A DNA stretch of 64,000 bases from Pedosphaera sp. GTDB taxonomy: Bacteria; Verrucomicrobiota; Verrucomicrobiia; Limisphaerales; JADLHS01. A program made the translations under genes and the position numbers. Location: assembly GCA_009695195.1 (NCBI GenBank), contig SIBJ01000008.1:1-64000 (forward strand), written 5' to 3'. The notes beneath the pieces were generated by a model that saw only the letters and a list, made by a program, of their open reading frames with translations, ran no database searches and had not been told where the DNA came from. This document shows, piece by piece, positions 8,220 through 17,485 of this stretch. Numbering within the stretch: the first letter of the stretch is position 1; each line of letters opens with the position of its first letter.

Positions 8220-9673
8220 CACTGCCATTGAAAGAAGAATACGAAGTGAAGATTTTGAATGTACAAAGTAAATACAATCTGCTTGTACACTGGGGATGCG
8301 AAACGACATTTCCCTTCGACAACGCGCACTCGAACTCATTGTGCTGCTCCGTGCGCAGATCATCACGCCCGCGTTCTGCCGGCGGCATCGGCGGCATCCC
8401 GCCGATTTCACGCGCGAACGCAAACTGACTTTCCCCATCCTCATGCTCCTCTTGCTCCAGAAAAGTTTGAAGTCACTCCAGACTCACGCGCATGAGTTTT
8501 TCTTCCAACTGCAACAGGGTCTCCCATCTCAATCGGTGTCGGCTTCCGCGCTGACTCATGGGCGTGCCAAACTGCAAGCCACTGCCTTTGTCGAGCTGAA
8601 CCGCACCGTCCTCGACACGGTGTACGGCCAGACGCACGGTGCGCTCGTCCAACGCTGGCTGGGTCATCGGCTGCTGGGCGTGGACAGTTCACTCGTGCGT
8701 TTCCCCAGCAGTGACGCGCTGGGCGAGCACTTCGGCTGGGTGCAATGCGTCAATCGTCACGGGTTGCAGGAGCGTTATCCGCAGGCGCGCGTGTCGGTGC
8801 TCTACGATGTGCTTAACGAAGTGGCCGTGGAAGGCCGGCTGGCCGCCTCGACCGTGGCCGAAACCGCGATGGCGCACGAACACCTGGCCGCCGTGCAGCC
8901 GGGCGACGTGCTCATCAATGATCGCGGCTACACGGGCTATGGGTGGTTCGCGGCGGTGCGCTCGGTGCAGGCGCATTTCGTAAGCCGTTGTTCCAAGGGA
9001 AGTTTTGCCGCCGTGCAGGAGTTGTTCGCGAGGGATGAGGCGGGCGTGAGTCGGATCGTGACGTTGCCCGCGCCGCCGTCTTGCCGGGTTGTATTGCGCG
9101 AAGGCGGCTGGCCGCTGGAACTGGTGGTGCGGCTGGTGACGGTGCGGTTGTCCACCGGCGAACTCGAAGTGTTGGCGACCTCGCTGCTGGAGGAGACGGT
9201 TTATTCGGCAGACGCGCTGGCGGCGGTGTACTGGGAGCGGTGGGGACATGAAACGTATTACGGAAGATTGAAAGGGCGGTTGGACTTGGAACACAGCAGT
9301 GGCCAGACCGTGGCGGCGGTGAAACAAGACTTTCACGCGACGGTGCTGTTGAGCAATGTGGAGAGCGTGGTGATCGGGCCTGCGCGGGAACGACTGGCGG
9401 TGCGAAGCGTGACCCGGAAACAACCCGCGCAAGTGAACCGCGCGGTGAGCGTCCATGCGATCAAGCATCGGCTGATCGAATTGTTAAGCAGCCGCGTGAG
9501 CGCGGAGCGGGTGTTGAGTGAATTGACGGAATGGTTCGTGGCCAATCCGGTAAGTGTGCGTCCCGGACGCAAAGTCGAACGGAGGGAAAGCTCGCCTGCC
9601 CGTTCCTACCATTTCCAACGCCGCGTCAGAAAACTCGTGTTCTGATTATGATTTCCTTAATTCAATGGCAGTG
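8220..9673 (+). mobile_element. Complete IS4-family insertion sequence, 1454 bp
   Basis: The ends are exact 13-bp inverted repeats, CACTGCCATTGAA at 8220-8232 and its complement TTCAATGGCAGTG at 9661-9673. The element is flanked by an 11-bp direct repeat, GGCATCCGGGT, at 8209-8219 and 9674-9684. One transposase gene fills the element. The duplication length and the YREK transposase signature agree with the IS4 family. The perfect ends and target duplication suggest a fairly recent insertion. Confidence 0.95.
8296..9645 (+). CDS. IS4-family DDE transposase
   Basis: The 449-residue protein is full length for the family. The N-terminus has FTRERKLTFPILMLLLLQKS, a typical IS4 block. Catalytic regions are visible: the first Asp in LGVDSSLVRFPSS, the second in VLINDRGYTGYGWF, and the Glu in the signature YWERWGHETYYGRLK, which fits Y-x2-R-x3-E-x6-K exactly. 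There are no frameshifts and the element ends are intact, so it is probably active. It starts at ATG 8296, 76 bases inside the left end. Confidence 0.95.
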   Translation: MRNDISLRQRALELIVLLRAQIITPAFCRRHRRHPADFTRERKLTFPILMLLLLQKSLKSLQTHAHEFFFQLQQGLPSQSVSASALTHGRAKLQATAFVELNRTVLDTVYGQTHGALVQRWLGHRLLGVDSSLVRFPSSDALGEHFGWVQCVNRHGLQERYPQARVSVLYDVLNEVAVEGRLAASTVAETAMAHEHLAAVQPGDVLINDRGYTGYGWFAAVRSVQAHFVSRCSKGSFAAVQELFARDEAGVSRIVTLPAPPSCRVVLREGGWPLELVVRLVTVRLSTGELEVLATSLLEETVYSADALAAVYWERWGHETYYGRLKGRLDLEHSSGQTVAAVKQDFHATVLLSNVESVVIGPARERLAVRSVTRKQPAQVNRAVSVHAIKHRLIELLSSRVSAERVLSELTEWFVANPVSVRPGRKVERRESSPARSYHFQRRVRKLVF

Positions 9674-9684
9674 GGCATCCGGGT
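9674..9684. repeat. Right target-site duplication of the IS4 element
   Basis: GGCATCCGGGT, the second copy of the 11-bp duplication at 8209-8219. It lies inside the former coding sequence of the interrupted peptidase-like gene. Confidence 0.93.
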
Positions 9685-10015
9685 GGTCACCTGCATTGTC
9701 GAACCACCTAAGCTCATACGTTCCTGCGGTCGTGATGGTGAATGCTTGAGACAACGCAGCCCCGCCGCCGATCGCGGCGTACTGCTGGCCATCCTGTGGC
9801 CCAGAATATTCCGGAACACCATAGTTTCCGTTCAACACACGGATGAATGGACTACCGTTCCCCTGCCAGGAGGTTGGAGTGGCAGTCGAAATAGCATTAG
9901 CCGGAATGGCGGGAGACTCGAAGCTGCCGTTGAGCAACAAATTCTGAGCGTGCGCCGAGAATCCAATAATTCCGCAGAGCACAAATGCCCCGGCAATGGT
10001 CACGAGCTTTTTCAT
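9685..10015 (-). pseudogene. 5' part of the IS-interrupted secreted protein gene
   Basis: The start is ATG at 10015, preceded by a good ribosome binding site (AGGAGA, seven bases upstream). The product begins MKKLVTIAGAFVLCGIIGFS with signal cleavage near SAHAQ, then the NLLLNGSFESP module common to verrucomicrobial secreted proteins. After FDNAGDHPDA the frame enters the IS end and stops at 9662. Its natural continuation is at 8219-7189. An exported fragment of about 118 residues could still be made. Confidence 0.85.
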
Positions 10016-10251
10016 AGTTTTCTCCTGTGTGCGTGGCTCATCCGCCACAACGAAGGGGGAAGTGCCAGTTTTCGATTCGTTTACATCGTTGTTTCTGAGC
10101 GAACATCGCCATTGAACCGGAAACAGTCCGTTTCAGCAAGTCTCGGTTTTCGAGATTCGGCTGCGTTCACGTTTTCCAAAGATTAAGGAGGAAACGGATC
10201 ACGAAGTAAAGCCTCGTGTTTGGCTGCGAGGCTTTTCGAGAGGATTCGAGT

Positions 10252-10494
10252 ATGCCGTCGCGCAAACCCGAATCCTGTCCGCACCGAACGCGGCTCGGAA
10301 AGAACGTGGCCGCATTGCGGGCACGCCGGGATTTGACTCAAGAGGAACTTGCAGAAAAAGTCGGTGTGAGCGCCCGATACATTCAAAACGTGGAAGCTGG
10401 TGAGAACTTTCCCAGCCTTCCAACGCTTGCGAGCTTGCGCGCCACGCTTCGTTGTGATTGGAACGAACTCTTCTCCGGTTGCGACAAGGTGTAA
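10252..10494 (+). CDS. XRE-family helix-turn-helix regulator
   Basis: The 80-residue protein starts at MPSRKPESCPHRTR, with GAGGA 6-10 bases before the ATG. It is a single HTH_3 domain: LGKNVAALRARRDLTQEELA, then EKVGVSARYIQNVEAG and a short tail. It would act as a small DNA-binding repressor. It is divergent from the IS-interrupted gene, with 236 bases between starts, and may regulate that gene or itself. No adjacent toxin gene is seen. Confidence 0.85.
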   Translation: MPSRKPESCPHRTRLGKNVAALRARRDLTQEELAEKVGVSARYIQNVEAGENFPSLPTLASLRATLRCDWNELFSGCDKV

Positions 10495-10951
10495 GGATTC
10501 ATTGTTCATCAAGGAAACCACGTGCTTTGCACGTGGTCAGAGACATCGCTATGCGGTTTCGGTCTTTCTTTGTGCAGTACTGAATGCGGCTTGAGCGGAT
10601 TGTGTCCGGCTGCCGCAAAGCAGTCCGATTGCAGACTGTGAAGCCGTGGCCAGCACCGAGACTGTCGAATTCAGGAGGTGTTACCGTTTGCACGAAAGCG
10701 TTTTTGGCCTCTTATAGAGGCCACTTCTCAATACCACGCCCTTTGGGCGTGGATCTTTATTCGCACCGTCGCGCGCACCGTTCGCCACAACCCCGTTGGG
10801 GTTGATTCCAATTTGTCACGTTCACCCAAGGTAGGCGCTGCGCCAACCTTGGGCTGGAGGCCGCAATCCCTTTGGGATTATTCGCGCCCGAACGCGATTC
10901 GATTTCATCACACTGCCACGCGCTCGCGTCATCCGGGACTCTCAACGGGAT
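10495..10951. repeat. Intergenic region with hairpins and palindromic repeats
   Basis: No convincing gene. It contains perfect hairpins at 10517-10537 (ACCACGTGC, loop TTT), 10706-10722 (GGCCTCT, loop TAT) and 10734-10752 (CCACGCCC, loop TTT). From about 10784 a compound repeat follows: CAACCCCGTTGGGGTTG, CCCAAGGTAGG...CCAACCTTGGG and ATCCCTTTGGGAT. It is the inverted counterpart of the repeat at 6877-7030. Confidence 0.65.
10517..10537 (+). terminator. Hairpin after the XRE regulator gene
   Basis: A perfect 9-bp stem with a three-base loop lies 22 bases after the stop codon of the regulator. No T-run follows, so it may be a weak or factor-dependent terminator, or simply one of the local palindromes. 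Confidence 0.35.
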
Positions 10952-11776
10952 TCATGCCGCAACCAGCGCCGGTTGTTGGGCGCGGGGTTTGGCGGCGGCC
11001 TTGGCCGGTTTGAGCGAAGTAGTTTTCTTCGCCGCCATATTCCTCGGCTGAAGCAGCTTCGCCACGAGTCCGATCCAGCCGGTTTGATGAGATGCACCGA
11101 CGCCACGTCCGTTGTCGCCGTGGAAATACTCATGGAACAAAACGTAATCCTTGAAGTGCGGATCGGTCGCGAGCTTCGGGTGATACTTCAAGACGGGGCG
11201 CTGGCCGTCTTCGCCTTTCAGGAAAAGTTTTGCAAGGCGGAGTGGGCTTAACCCGGTTTGATGGGCACCTTGGAGGGGATGCGCTACAAAGAAAGCGCGA
11301 ATGAACAAAGAGACAAAAGCTGAGGCGAAGAACATCCGCGCCGAACCTTTCAGCGTGTGGGCCGCGATCGTGATCGTGATGGGGTCCTGCCGTTCGATCG
11401 CGCCGGGAAATCTTCCCAGCAGTTCGGGCGCGTGGTCACAAAATGATTTCGCCAACTGCCGCAGCAACGCCAGGTCGCCGTCCGTGAGTTTCAGCGCCGC
11501 GGTTTGATCCCAGATTTCCGCCGTGGCGGCGGGAGCGTCGCCCGCGGCGGACGGGTGCGGGTCCGGAGACTTCACCGCGCACCAGCGTTGCAACGCCGCC
11601 GCCAGCACCGGTGCCGAGACCGGCTTGCTGAGGTAATCATCCATGCCGGCCTGCAAACATTTCTCCCGGTCGCCGACCATCGCGTCCGCCGTCACCGTGA
11701 CAATGGGAATCCGCCGGCCACCGTCGCCGGCACGGCGAATCGCCTGCTCGTCGTCTAAGATGAGGATTTGCTTCAT
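10952..11776 (-). pseudogene. Chimeric remnant: receiver start, receiver end plus Hpt, then GH63 C-terminus
   Basis: An open frame from ATG 11776 joins pieces of unrelated genes. It begins [13 protein letters not shown], the first strand of a response-regulator receiver. It jumps to [20 protein letters not shown] and [10 protein letters not shown], the end of a hybrid-kinase receiver, so about 60 residues including the phospho-acceptor Asp are lost. An Hpt-like part follows, ending [12 protein letters not shown]. From about 11250 the frame continues [15 protein letters not shown] and [20 protein letters not shown], the very C-terminus of GH63/MGH1-type glucosidases, with an Ala/Lys-rich tail. 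The frame is open but no domain is complete, so I call it a deletion scar. Confidence 0.65.
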
Positions 11777-11954
11777 TGCGCCGCCCGGCCCCGACCGCAA
11801 CCACTCATCGGGCTTTCGTGTTATCGGCGGATTGTGCCGCCGCCTTGAGGGCAAAATGAAAAGCCGCGTCCAGAATCGTTTCTCACCAAACAATTTTTCC
11901 CGCGCCGGAGTCTTGCTGACCGGGCATCGTTGCGTTATCAAACGCGTCAACGTG

Positions 11955-13736
11955 ATGAAAACATTTCGTCTTGCACCATTTTTTCTCCTCGCAACGCTCG
12001 CGTGGCTGCCGGGCTGCGGCCAAAAGATGCCGCCGCCCAAGCCGCCGGCCGCCGGCCATCCGCTACCCTCGGCGGCGGTCGCCGCGTGCGAACCGGGCCA
12101 ATCCGGTGGGCGGTTGACGCTCGTCACGGCCAGTGAGCCGCGCACTTTCAATCCCGTCCTGGCGACCGACGCCGCCTCCGACTCCGTCATCCGTTTGCTT
12201 TTCGCCGGCCTGATCGCCACCGACCTGCTCAGCGGGGAACCGCGGCCCGGCCTGGCGGAATCGTGGAGCACCACCCCGGACGGCAGGACGTGGACGTTCA
12301 AATTGCGCCCGGGTTTGCGCTGGAGCGACGGCGAACCGCTCACGGCGGACGACGTGGTCTTCACCTGGAACGAAGTGATGTTCAACCCGGACATGAACCG
12401 CATGACCTACGATTTTTTCCGCGTGGACGGAAAAAACTTTGTCGTGAGCAAGGTGGACGAGGTCACCGTGCGCGTGGTGACGCCGGTCGCGTTCGCGCCG
12501 TTCCTCGAATTTTTCGGCGGCGTGTCCATCCTCCCGAAGCACAGCCTCGGTCGCGATGTGGCCGCGCGCCAGTTTCTCAGTTCGTATTCCGTCAAGACGC
12601 GGCCGGATAGAATCGTCGGCGCCGGGCCGTTCCGTCTCAAAGAATATTCGCCCGGCAAATTCGCGCTGCTCGAACGCAACCCCGAGTTCTGGGTCGCCGA
12701 CAAGACCGGGCGGCGGCTGCCGTATCTCGATGAAGTGCGCATCGAATTCGGCGGGCCGGGCGCGGCGCAACGCGCGTTCCTCGATGGTCACAGCGATGTC
12801 TGCGACCACACGCGCACCGAGGACTTCGCCACGTTTCAAGCGGGCCTGCCGTCCGGAAAATATCAACTCATCGAACTCGGCCCCGGTTCGGAGCGGGATT
12901 TTCTCTGGTTCAACTTGAACACCAACACCGTCGCCAACGGCAAACCAATCGTGCCGCCGGTGAAGGCGAAATGGTTTCGCGAGAAAATTTTCCGGCAGGC
13001 GGTCTCGTGCGCGATTGACCGCGACCGGCTCGTGCGCGAAGCCTACGGCGGACGCGCCATCGCGAGCCTCACATTTCTCGGCGGCGAGAATCCGAAGTGG
13101 AACAATCCCGGCGTCGCAAAATTCGGTTACGACCCGGCGCGCGCGAAGACGTTGCTCGCGGGCATTGGCATTCAGGATCGCAACGGCGACGGAAAGTTTG
13201 AGGACGCGGAGGGCAACGTGATCGAGTTCACCCTGCTCTCGAACGGCGGCAATCCGCTGCGTGAAGCGGCGGTGAAGGTCGTGGCGGAGCAACTGAGCCA
13301 GTTCGGTTTCAAGGTCACGCCGCAGACCGTGCCGTACGAAATGCTCATCCAACGGATCAACGGCAGCTTCGATTACGAAGGCGTGCTGATGGGTCTCGGC
13401 GGCGGCGGAATGGATCCGACCGCGCAATCGCTCGTCCTGAAATCCAGCGAGCAATTGCACCAATGGTTTCCCAACCAGCGCGCGCCGGCCACGGACTGGG
13501 AGGCGCGGATTGATTTCCTGATGGACGCGCAGATGCGCACGATGGATTTCGCGGCGCGGAAAAAACTTTACGACGAAGTGCAGGCGATCCTTGCCGAACA
13601 GATGCTGATGATCTACACCGTCACGCCGCTCCACTTCGCCGCCGCGCGGCCCGGCCTCGGGAATCTGCGCCCCTCGGTCATCTCGCCCTATCACCTCACG
13701 TGGAACGTGGAGGAACTTTTCTTCAAGAAACCGTGA
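11955..13736 (+). CDS. ABC transporter substrate-binding lipoprotein, peptide/nickel (SBP_bac_5) family
   Basis: The 593-residue protein starts at [12 protein letters not shown] (11955) and has a lipoprotein signal with lipobox LPGC at about residues 17-20. The mature part has family-5 solute-binding blocks: [59 protein letters not shown] and, later, [15 protein letters not shown]. It should deliver oligopeptides or similar to a permease at the inner membrane. No permease or ATPase genes are adjacent, so it is an orphan binding protein in this window. Confidence 0.92.
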   Translation: MKTFRLAPFFLLATLAWLPGCGQKMPPPKPPAAGHPLPSAAVAACEPGQSGGRLTLVTASEPRTFNPVLATDAASDSVIRLLFAGLIATDLLSGEPRPGLAESWSTTPDGRTWTFKLRPGLRWSDGEPLTADDVVFTWNEVMFNPDMNRMTYDFFRVDGKNFVVSKVDEVTVRVVTPVAFAPFLEFFGGVSILPKHSLGRDVAARQFLSSYSVKTRPDRIVGAGPFRLKEYSPGKFALLERNPEFWVADKTGRRLPYLDEVRIEFGGPGAAQRAFLDGHSDVCDHTRTEDFATFQAGLPSGKYQLIELGPGSERDFLWFNLNTNTVANGKPIVPPVKAKWFREKIFRQAVSCAIDRDRLVREAYGGRAIASLTFLGGENPKWNNPGVAKFGYDPARAKTLLAGIGIQDRNGDGKFEDAEGNVIEFTLLSNGGNPLREAAVKVVAEQLSQFGFKVTPQTVPYEMLIQRINGSFDYEGVLMGLGGGGMDPTAQSLVLKSSEQLHQWFPNQRAPATDWEARIDFLMDAQMRTMDFAARKKLYDEVQAILAEQMLMIYTVTPLHFAAARPGLGNLRPSVISPYHLTWNVEELFFKKP

Positions 13737-13743
13737 TGTACCA

Positions 13744-13789
13744 TCCCGGTCCTGATCGTAATCTTTCTCTTAATTTTAATCCTTCCCCA
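13744..13789. repeat. TTAATC-type repeat, single arm
   Basis: The stretch TCCCGGTCCTGATCGTAATC followed by TTTCTCTTAATTTTAATCC closely matches the left arm of the inverted repeat at 15815-15901 and its lead-in. It shows that the TTAATC element is dispersed. Confidence 0.6.
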
Positions 13790-13873
13790 ATTCGCTCATG
13801 CTCGGATTAAGAGCACCCCGGAAACTTTGCAAAAAGCTCGGGATTGTTGAGAAAGAACTGGAAGCAGCAGAGA

Positions 13874-15007
13874 ATGAAGCTCACAATAAACTCCATGAAA
13901 ACTCACCTGCCGGCGCAGACGCAAACGGGAGTAGCCGATATCAAACCAGCCACACCGAGAACTGAACTGCAACCATCAACCCAAGTTCGAAAAGCAGTTT
14001 TCGGAGGTTACAGTTCACTTCGCTTCCTTTTGGTGTTGAGCTTGTCCGTTTTAGCAGTGGTGCCATGGGTCTACCCTCAGAATCAGGCTGGTTTGGGCAT
14101 TCAACTGTATGCTGGGCTGAGCATCACGGGCGCGGTAGGTGCGGTGTATGCGATTGAATACATAACGGATGTTGCCCAAACGAACAATTGGCATTGCTTG
14201 GTGTTTCTCCAACTCCCAGCCACGAACTATTTGTGGTTTGATTCAACGTTCCCGGCTACAGGCCGGCGATTTTATCGCGCACGCCAACAGACAGCACCCA
14301 CAAACATGGTGTTCATTCCTCCCGGCACTTTCAGGATGGGCAGCCCGACCAACGAAGTGGACCGCGACGCCAACGAGGGTCCGCAGACGGCAGTAACGAT
14401 CAGCCGAGGATTCTGGATGGGGAAATACGAATTGGCGCAAAAGGATTATCAGGCAGTGATCGGTAGCAATCCGAGTTGGTTTCTCGGCGACTCCAACCAC
14501 CCGGTGGAGCAGGTGAGCTGGAACGATGCCACTAGTTACTGTAACCAACTCACGCAGCAGGAACGGAATGCTGGTCGGATTCCGACTAATTGTGTCTATC
14601 GTCTCCCGACGGAGGCGGAGTGGGAGTATGCATGCCGGGCTTGGACTTCCACGCGGTTTAATTACGGGGATGATCTAGGTTATACGAACGCTAACCAGTA
14701 CGAGTGGGACTTCGACAACAGCACGAACCAAACGCACGCCGTGGGGCAGAAGCAACCAAATCCTTGGGGGTTGTACGACATGCATGGGAATGTATTCGAG
14801 TGGTGCCAAGACTGGTACGGCCCCTATCTTGGCGGAAGTGCGACCGATCCACAGGGGCCTGCCACCGGTCTGTACCGCGTGCATCGTGGCGGCAGTTGGA
14901 CTTACTATGCGTGGCATTGCCGGTCGGCGTTTCGCGACTATCGCTTGCCAGGTTCCGGGTATTACTCGGTTGGATTTCGGGTTGTCTTGGCCCCGGGCCA
15001 GCCCTAG
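13874..15007 (+). CDS. Membrane-anchored protein with a SUMF1 (FGE-sulfatase) domain
   Basis: The protein has about 377 residues from ATG 13874; a start at 13895 is also possible. A hydrophobic segment at about 50-66 exports it. A beta module follows (GLGIQLYAGLSITGAVGAVY, ending GRRFYRARQ) that precedes many verrucomicrobial secreted domains. Residues 140-375 are the SUMF1 fold: MVFIPPGTFRMGSPTNEVDR, PVEQVSWNDATSYCNQL, YRLPTEAEWEYACRA, NVFEWCQDWY, RGGSW and CRSAFRD. True formylglycine-generating enzymes have a cysteine pair in the last block; only one is present here, so this is more likely a non-catalytic or differently acting relative. Confidence 0.85.
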   Translation: MKLTINSMKTHLPAQTQTGVADIKPATPRTELQPSTQVRKAVFGGYSSLRFLLVLSLSVLAVVPWVYPQNQAGLGIQLYAGLSITGAVGAVYAIEYITDVAQTNNWHCLVFLQLPATNYLWFDSTFPATGRRFYRARQQTAPTNMVFIPPGTFRMGSPTNEVDRDANEGPQTAVTISRGFWMGKYELAQKDYQAVIGSNPSWFLGDSNHPVEQVSWNDATSYCNQLTQQERNAGRIPTNCVYRLPTEAEWEYACRAWTSTRFNYGDDLGYTNANQYEWDFDNSTNQTHAVGQKQPNPWGLYDMHGNVFEWCQDWYGPYLGGSATDPQGPATGLYRVHRGGSWTYYAWHCRSAFRDYRLPGSGYYSVGFRVVLAPGQP

Positions 15008-15046
15008 CGGATAGCCGCCAAGTCGAGCGCTGTTTTCGCCGCCAGA

Positions 15047-15754
15047 TCAAGGCTTCTTGAGTTGCTCGAAGCGGGCGATTCGCGCTTCGATGTCGCGCAC
15101 GATTCCCCGGAGTTCATGGAGGTCGCCCGCTTCCAAGTGGGGTTGCAATCGCTGGAGCAGCGGTTCGACGGCGGGCCGGTGCCGCTGGAGGAGACTTGCG
15201 ATATCCGATTCGTACACCGACACGCGGTCAAACAATCCCTGCCGGTAGAGGGAGGGCAGCGCGTAGAGCTTGAGCAGAACCAGCCCTTCCGGCGTCGCGG
15301 TCGAAACGTCCAGTTCCGCGAACCGGTGCGTGGTCCCGAAACCTTGCTTCACCTCGGCAAAGAGAGCATTGGCCGTCAGCAACACTTTCACCCGCACGTT
15401 GCCAATGCGGCCCCGGATGAAATATTCGTTCTGCTCCTCGATGGAAATTTCAGGGAGTTGCTTCAACGAAGGCAATGACATGAGGAGGTCAATGTCTTCG
15501 GTGTTCCGTCCCTCGACATAGCGGAGCATCGCAATGCCGCCCACCAGCAGATAGGGAGTCGCACGTTCCCGGAGCAGCGTGAATAGTTCGACCACATCGC
15601 GGTCGGTCGGAAGCAGATTGTCCGCTGGATTCGGTTTAACGTTGCGCTCCGGCAGTGAGCCACCCTTCCAAGCATCCGGGCCACGGAGCATCGCGTTGCG
15701 GACGATCTCCGCAATCCGGCGAAGGCTGGCACCTGGGGCGATGGTCACATTCAT
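15047..15754 (-). CDS. Nucleotidyltransferase-fold protein
   Basis: The 235-residue protein contains PYLLVGGIAMLRYVEGRNTE followed by DIDLLM, the GG-x-A ... DxD-type pattern of minimal nucleotidyltransferases similar to AbiEii-like antitoxin-linked proteins. The C-terminal 60 residues are helical and charged. No HEPN or AbiEi-type partner is adjacent, so it looks solitary. The true start might be an internal one, because the first 45 residues look atypical. Confidence 0.6.
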   Translation of the reverse strand: MNVTIAPGASLRRIAEIVRNAMLRGPDAWKGGSLPERNVKPNPADNLLPTDRDVVELFTLLRERATPYLLVGGIAMLRYVEGRNTEDIDLLMSLPSLKQLPEISIEEQNEYFIRGRIGNVRVKVLLTANALFAEVKQGFGTTHRFAELDVSTATPEGLVLLKLYALPSLYRQGLFDRVSVYESDIASLLQRHRPAVEPLLQRLQPHLEAGDLHELRGIVRDIEARIARFEQLKKP

Positions 15755-15814
15755 AACGGCGGTTTGATCATCTCATATTCCATCGGACAAAGGAATGGTG
15801 ATTTTTCGTCCCGG

Positions 15815-15901
15815 TCTTAATCGTAATCTTTTTCTTAATCTTAATCTCTCCATGAACGAACCGGGGAAGGATTAAGATTAAGAAAAAGATTATGATTAAG
15901 A
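15815..15901. repeat. Large inverted repeat of TTAATC-type units
   Basis: The arms at 15815-15846 and 15870-15901 are 32 bp each and complementary except for one position, with a 23-base loop. They are built of repeats of CTTAATC and CTTAATCGTAATCTTTTT. It lies just after the 3' end of the HEAT-repeat gene (stop at 15910) and could act as a transcription barrier. A single arm recurs at 13744-13789. Confidence 0.85.
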
Positions 15902-15909
15902 TTTGAAGT

Positions 15910-17295
15910 TCACGCCGGCGCGCGGGCGGGGAGTGATTTCAACGCCGCTTCCGCCGCCACGCGCACGCCGGTGTCGGCATCCGTCATCGCGCGCGCGAGG
16001 GCGGATTGCGCGCGCGGGTCGCCCAGCCGGCCCAACGCTTCCGCCGCGGCCTGACGCAGATCGCGGTCGGCATCGCACAACACGGCGGCGAATAAACTCA
16101 CGGCCAGCTTGCGGCGTTTCTCCGGCGTGGACGCGGCGGTCGCGTCGCCGGGCGGCAACGCGGCGCTTTCCGGCGCGGCCTGACCGAGACTGACGAGCAA
16201 TCGCCCGACGAGATAGCGCACGTCCGGATCCTTGTCGGTCAGGGAAGTTTTCAATTCTTCAATCGCCACCTGCGCTTCGGGCGACGCGCTCCAGTCCTCG
16301 TCAATCCGCGAGAGCGCCGCCGCCGCGATGCGCCGCACGCCGCTCGTCGAGTCTTTCAGCGACTTCACCAACGCCCCGATGGCGCGGCGGTCGCTCAAGC
16401 TGCCGAGCGCCAGCGCCGTCGCTTCGCGCACGTCGGCGTCCAGATCGTTGAGATTGGTCGAGAGCGCCTCGACGGACTTCGCATCCTTGAGCCGGCCCAG
16501 CGTCTCGGCGGTAGCGCGGCGCACGTCCCACGACGGATCTTTGAGCAGCGAGCGGAGCGGTTCGATGGCTTGCTTCGCGCCGAGCCGTCCGAGGGATTCG
16601 GTCGCGGCGACGCGGGCCGCGGGTTCCTTGTGCCGCAGCAAGCTGATGATGCCGGGGATGGCCTGGGCTTCGCCGCGTTTGGTCAGCACGTCAATGGCGG
16701 CGACGCATACCGAGGAGTCGGGAGATTTCAACGCGCTGAGCAACGGACGCAACGCGCGGTCGTCGTCAATCTTGCCGAGCGCCTCGACGGCGGCGACGCG
16801 AAAATTATATGGGCCGCTGCTGAGGACCGATTCGAGCGCGGGGATGGCGGCGGTGCCGCAGGCGGCGGCGCGGAGGAATTGATTCCGCGAAACGGCGAAC
16901 CAGATTTCGTCCTCGCGGCGTGTGGGTTTCCAACCGGCGGCTTCCAACGCGGCCCCGGCGTGACCGCGCACGCCCGCGTCCACGTTGCGGACCAGCGGCG
17001 CGATGGCCGCGATGACGTTGGGATCAATGGAACGTTTGAGGCCGGTGATCGCGGTCTTGACCACTTCCGGGTCGCGGTCGCGGAGCGCGGTGAGCAGCGG
17101 TTCGATCTTGTTATCATCCTCAAGTTTGGCGAGCGCCGTCGTGGCCAGCCGCCGAACTTCCACGTCGTCGTCGGCGAGCGCGGTGCGGAAAGCGGCGAGC
17201 GCGCGCGCGTCGGGCGCTTGGCAAAGCTCCTGCATCGCCTTGCGCCTGACCGCGGGGTCCTTCGAACCGAGCTGTCGTTGTGATAGCCAGAGCAT
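15910..17295 (-). CDS. HEAT-repeat protein
   Basis: The protein has 461 residues from ATG 17295 (MLWLSQRQLGSKDPAVRRKA). It consists of about 13 HEAT/PBS-lyase-type repeats of roughly 31 residues, each like DPEVVKTAITGLKR or DADVREATALALGSLSDRRA. These form a helical solenoid used for protein binding. There are no catalytic motifs and no signal peptide, so it is probably cytoplasmic. The sequence upstream of 17295 is a palindromic repeat rather than gene, which supports this start. Confidence 0.88.
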   Translation of the reverse strand: MLWLSQRQLGSKDPAVRRKAMQELCQAPDARALAAFRTALADDDVEVRRLATTALAKLEDDNKIEPLLTALRDRDPEVVKTAITGLKRSIDPNVIAAIAPLVRNVDAGVRGHAGAALEAAGWKPTRREDEIWFAVSRNQFLRAAACGTAAIPALESVLSSGPYNFRVAAVEALGKIDDDRALRPLLSALKSPDSSVCVAAIDVLTKRGEAQAIPGIISLLRHKEPAARVAATESLGRLGAKQAIEPLRSLLKDPSWDVRRATAETLGRLKDAKSVEALSTNLNDLDADVREATALALGSLSDRRAIGALVKSLKDSTSGVRRIAAAALSRIDEDWSASPEAQVAIEELKTSLTDKDPDVRYLVGRLLVSLGQAAPESAALPPGDATAASTPEKRRKLAVSLFAAVLCDADRDLRQAAAEALGRLGDPRAQSALARAMTDADTGVRVAAEAALKSLPARAPA

Positions 17296-17361
17296 GATCG
17301 GTGGCCAACGAATACTCGAACGGCGGCGCCGCGTCACGCGCGAAGGAGAGGAAGAAAAGTA

Positions 17362-17430
17362 CCCAATTACCCAAACACCCAAGCACCCAAAGTCCGGAGA
17401 TTGGGTCTTTGGGTGTTTGGGTAATTGGCC
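17362..17430. repeat. Inverted repeat of ACCCAA-type units
   Basis: The left arm contains CCAATTACCCAAACACCCAA and the right arm its complement TTGGGTGTTTGGGTAATTGG, separated by further CCCAA/TTGGG words. The element lies between the divergent HEAT-repeat and M42 peptidase genes, in the space where their promoters should be. Confidence 0.85.
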
Positions 17431-17485
17431 CCTGGTTCTGCGGGTATTTCTCGACGCCCGCCGCCGGTCTGCGTAATTTCCCGCC

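Noticed and set aside
10183-10521. 112-codon minus-strand frame over the XRE gene
   Set aside because: The plus-strand frame has a clear HTH domain and ribosome binding site; the minus-strand translation shows no motif.
12407-12742. Alternative short frames within the SBP gene region
   Set aside because: All are shadows of the SBP frame with no start signal or motif.
12063-13694. Long open frame of over 500 codons antisense to the SBP lipoprotein gene
   Set aside because: It is the complement of a clear SBP_bac_5 coding sequence, with Arg/His/Glu-rich translation typical of antisense frames in GC-rich DNA and no family motif.
13874-15007. Functional formylglycine-generating enzyme
   Set aside because: The SUMF1 fold is present, but only one cysteine remains in the RGGSW...CRSA block where active enzymes have a pair, and no sulfatase gene is near.
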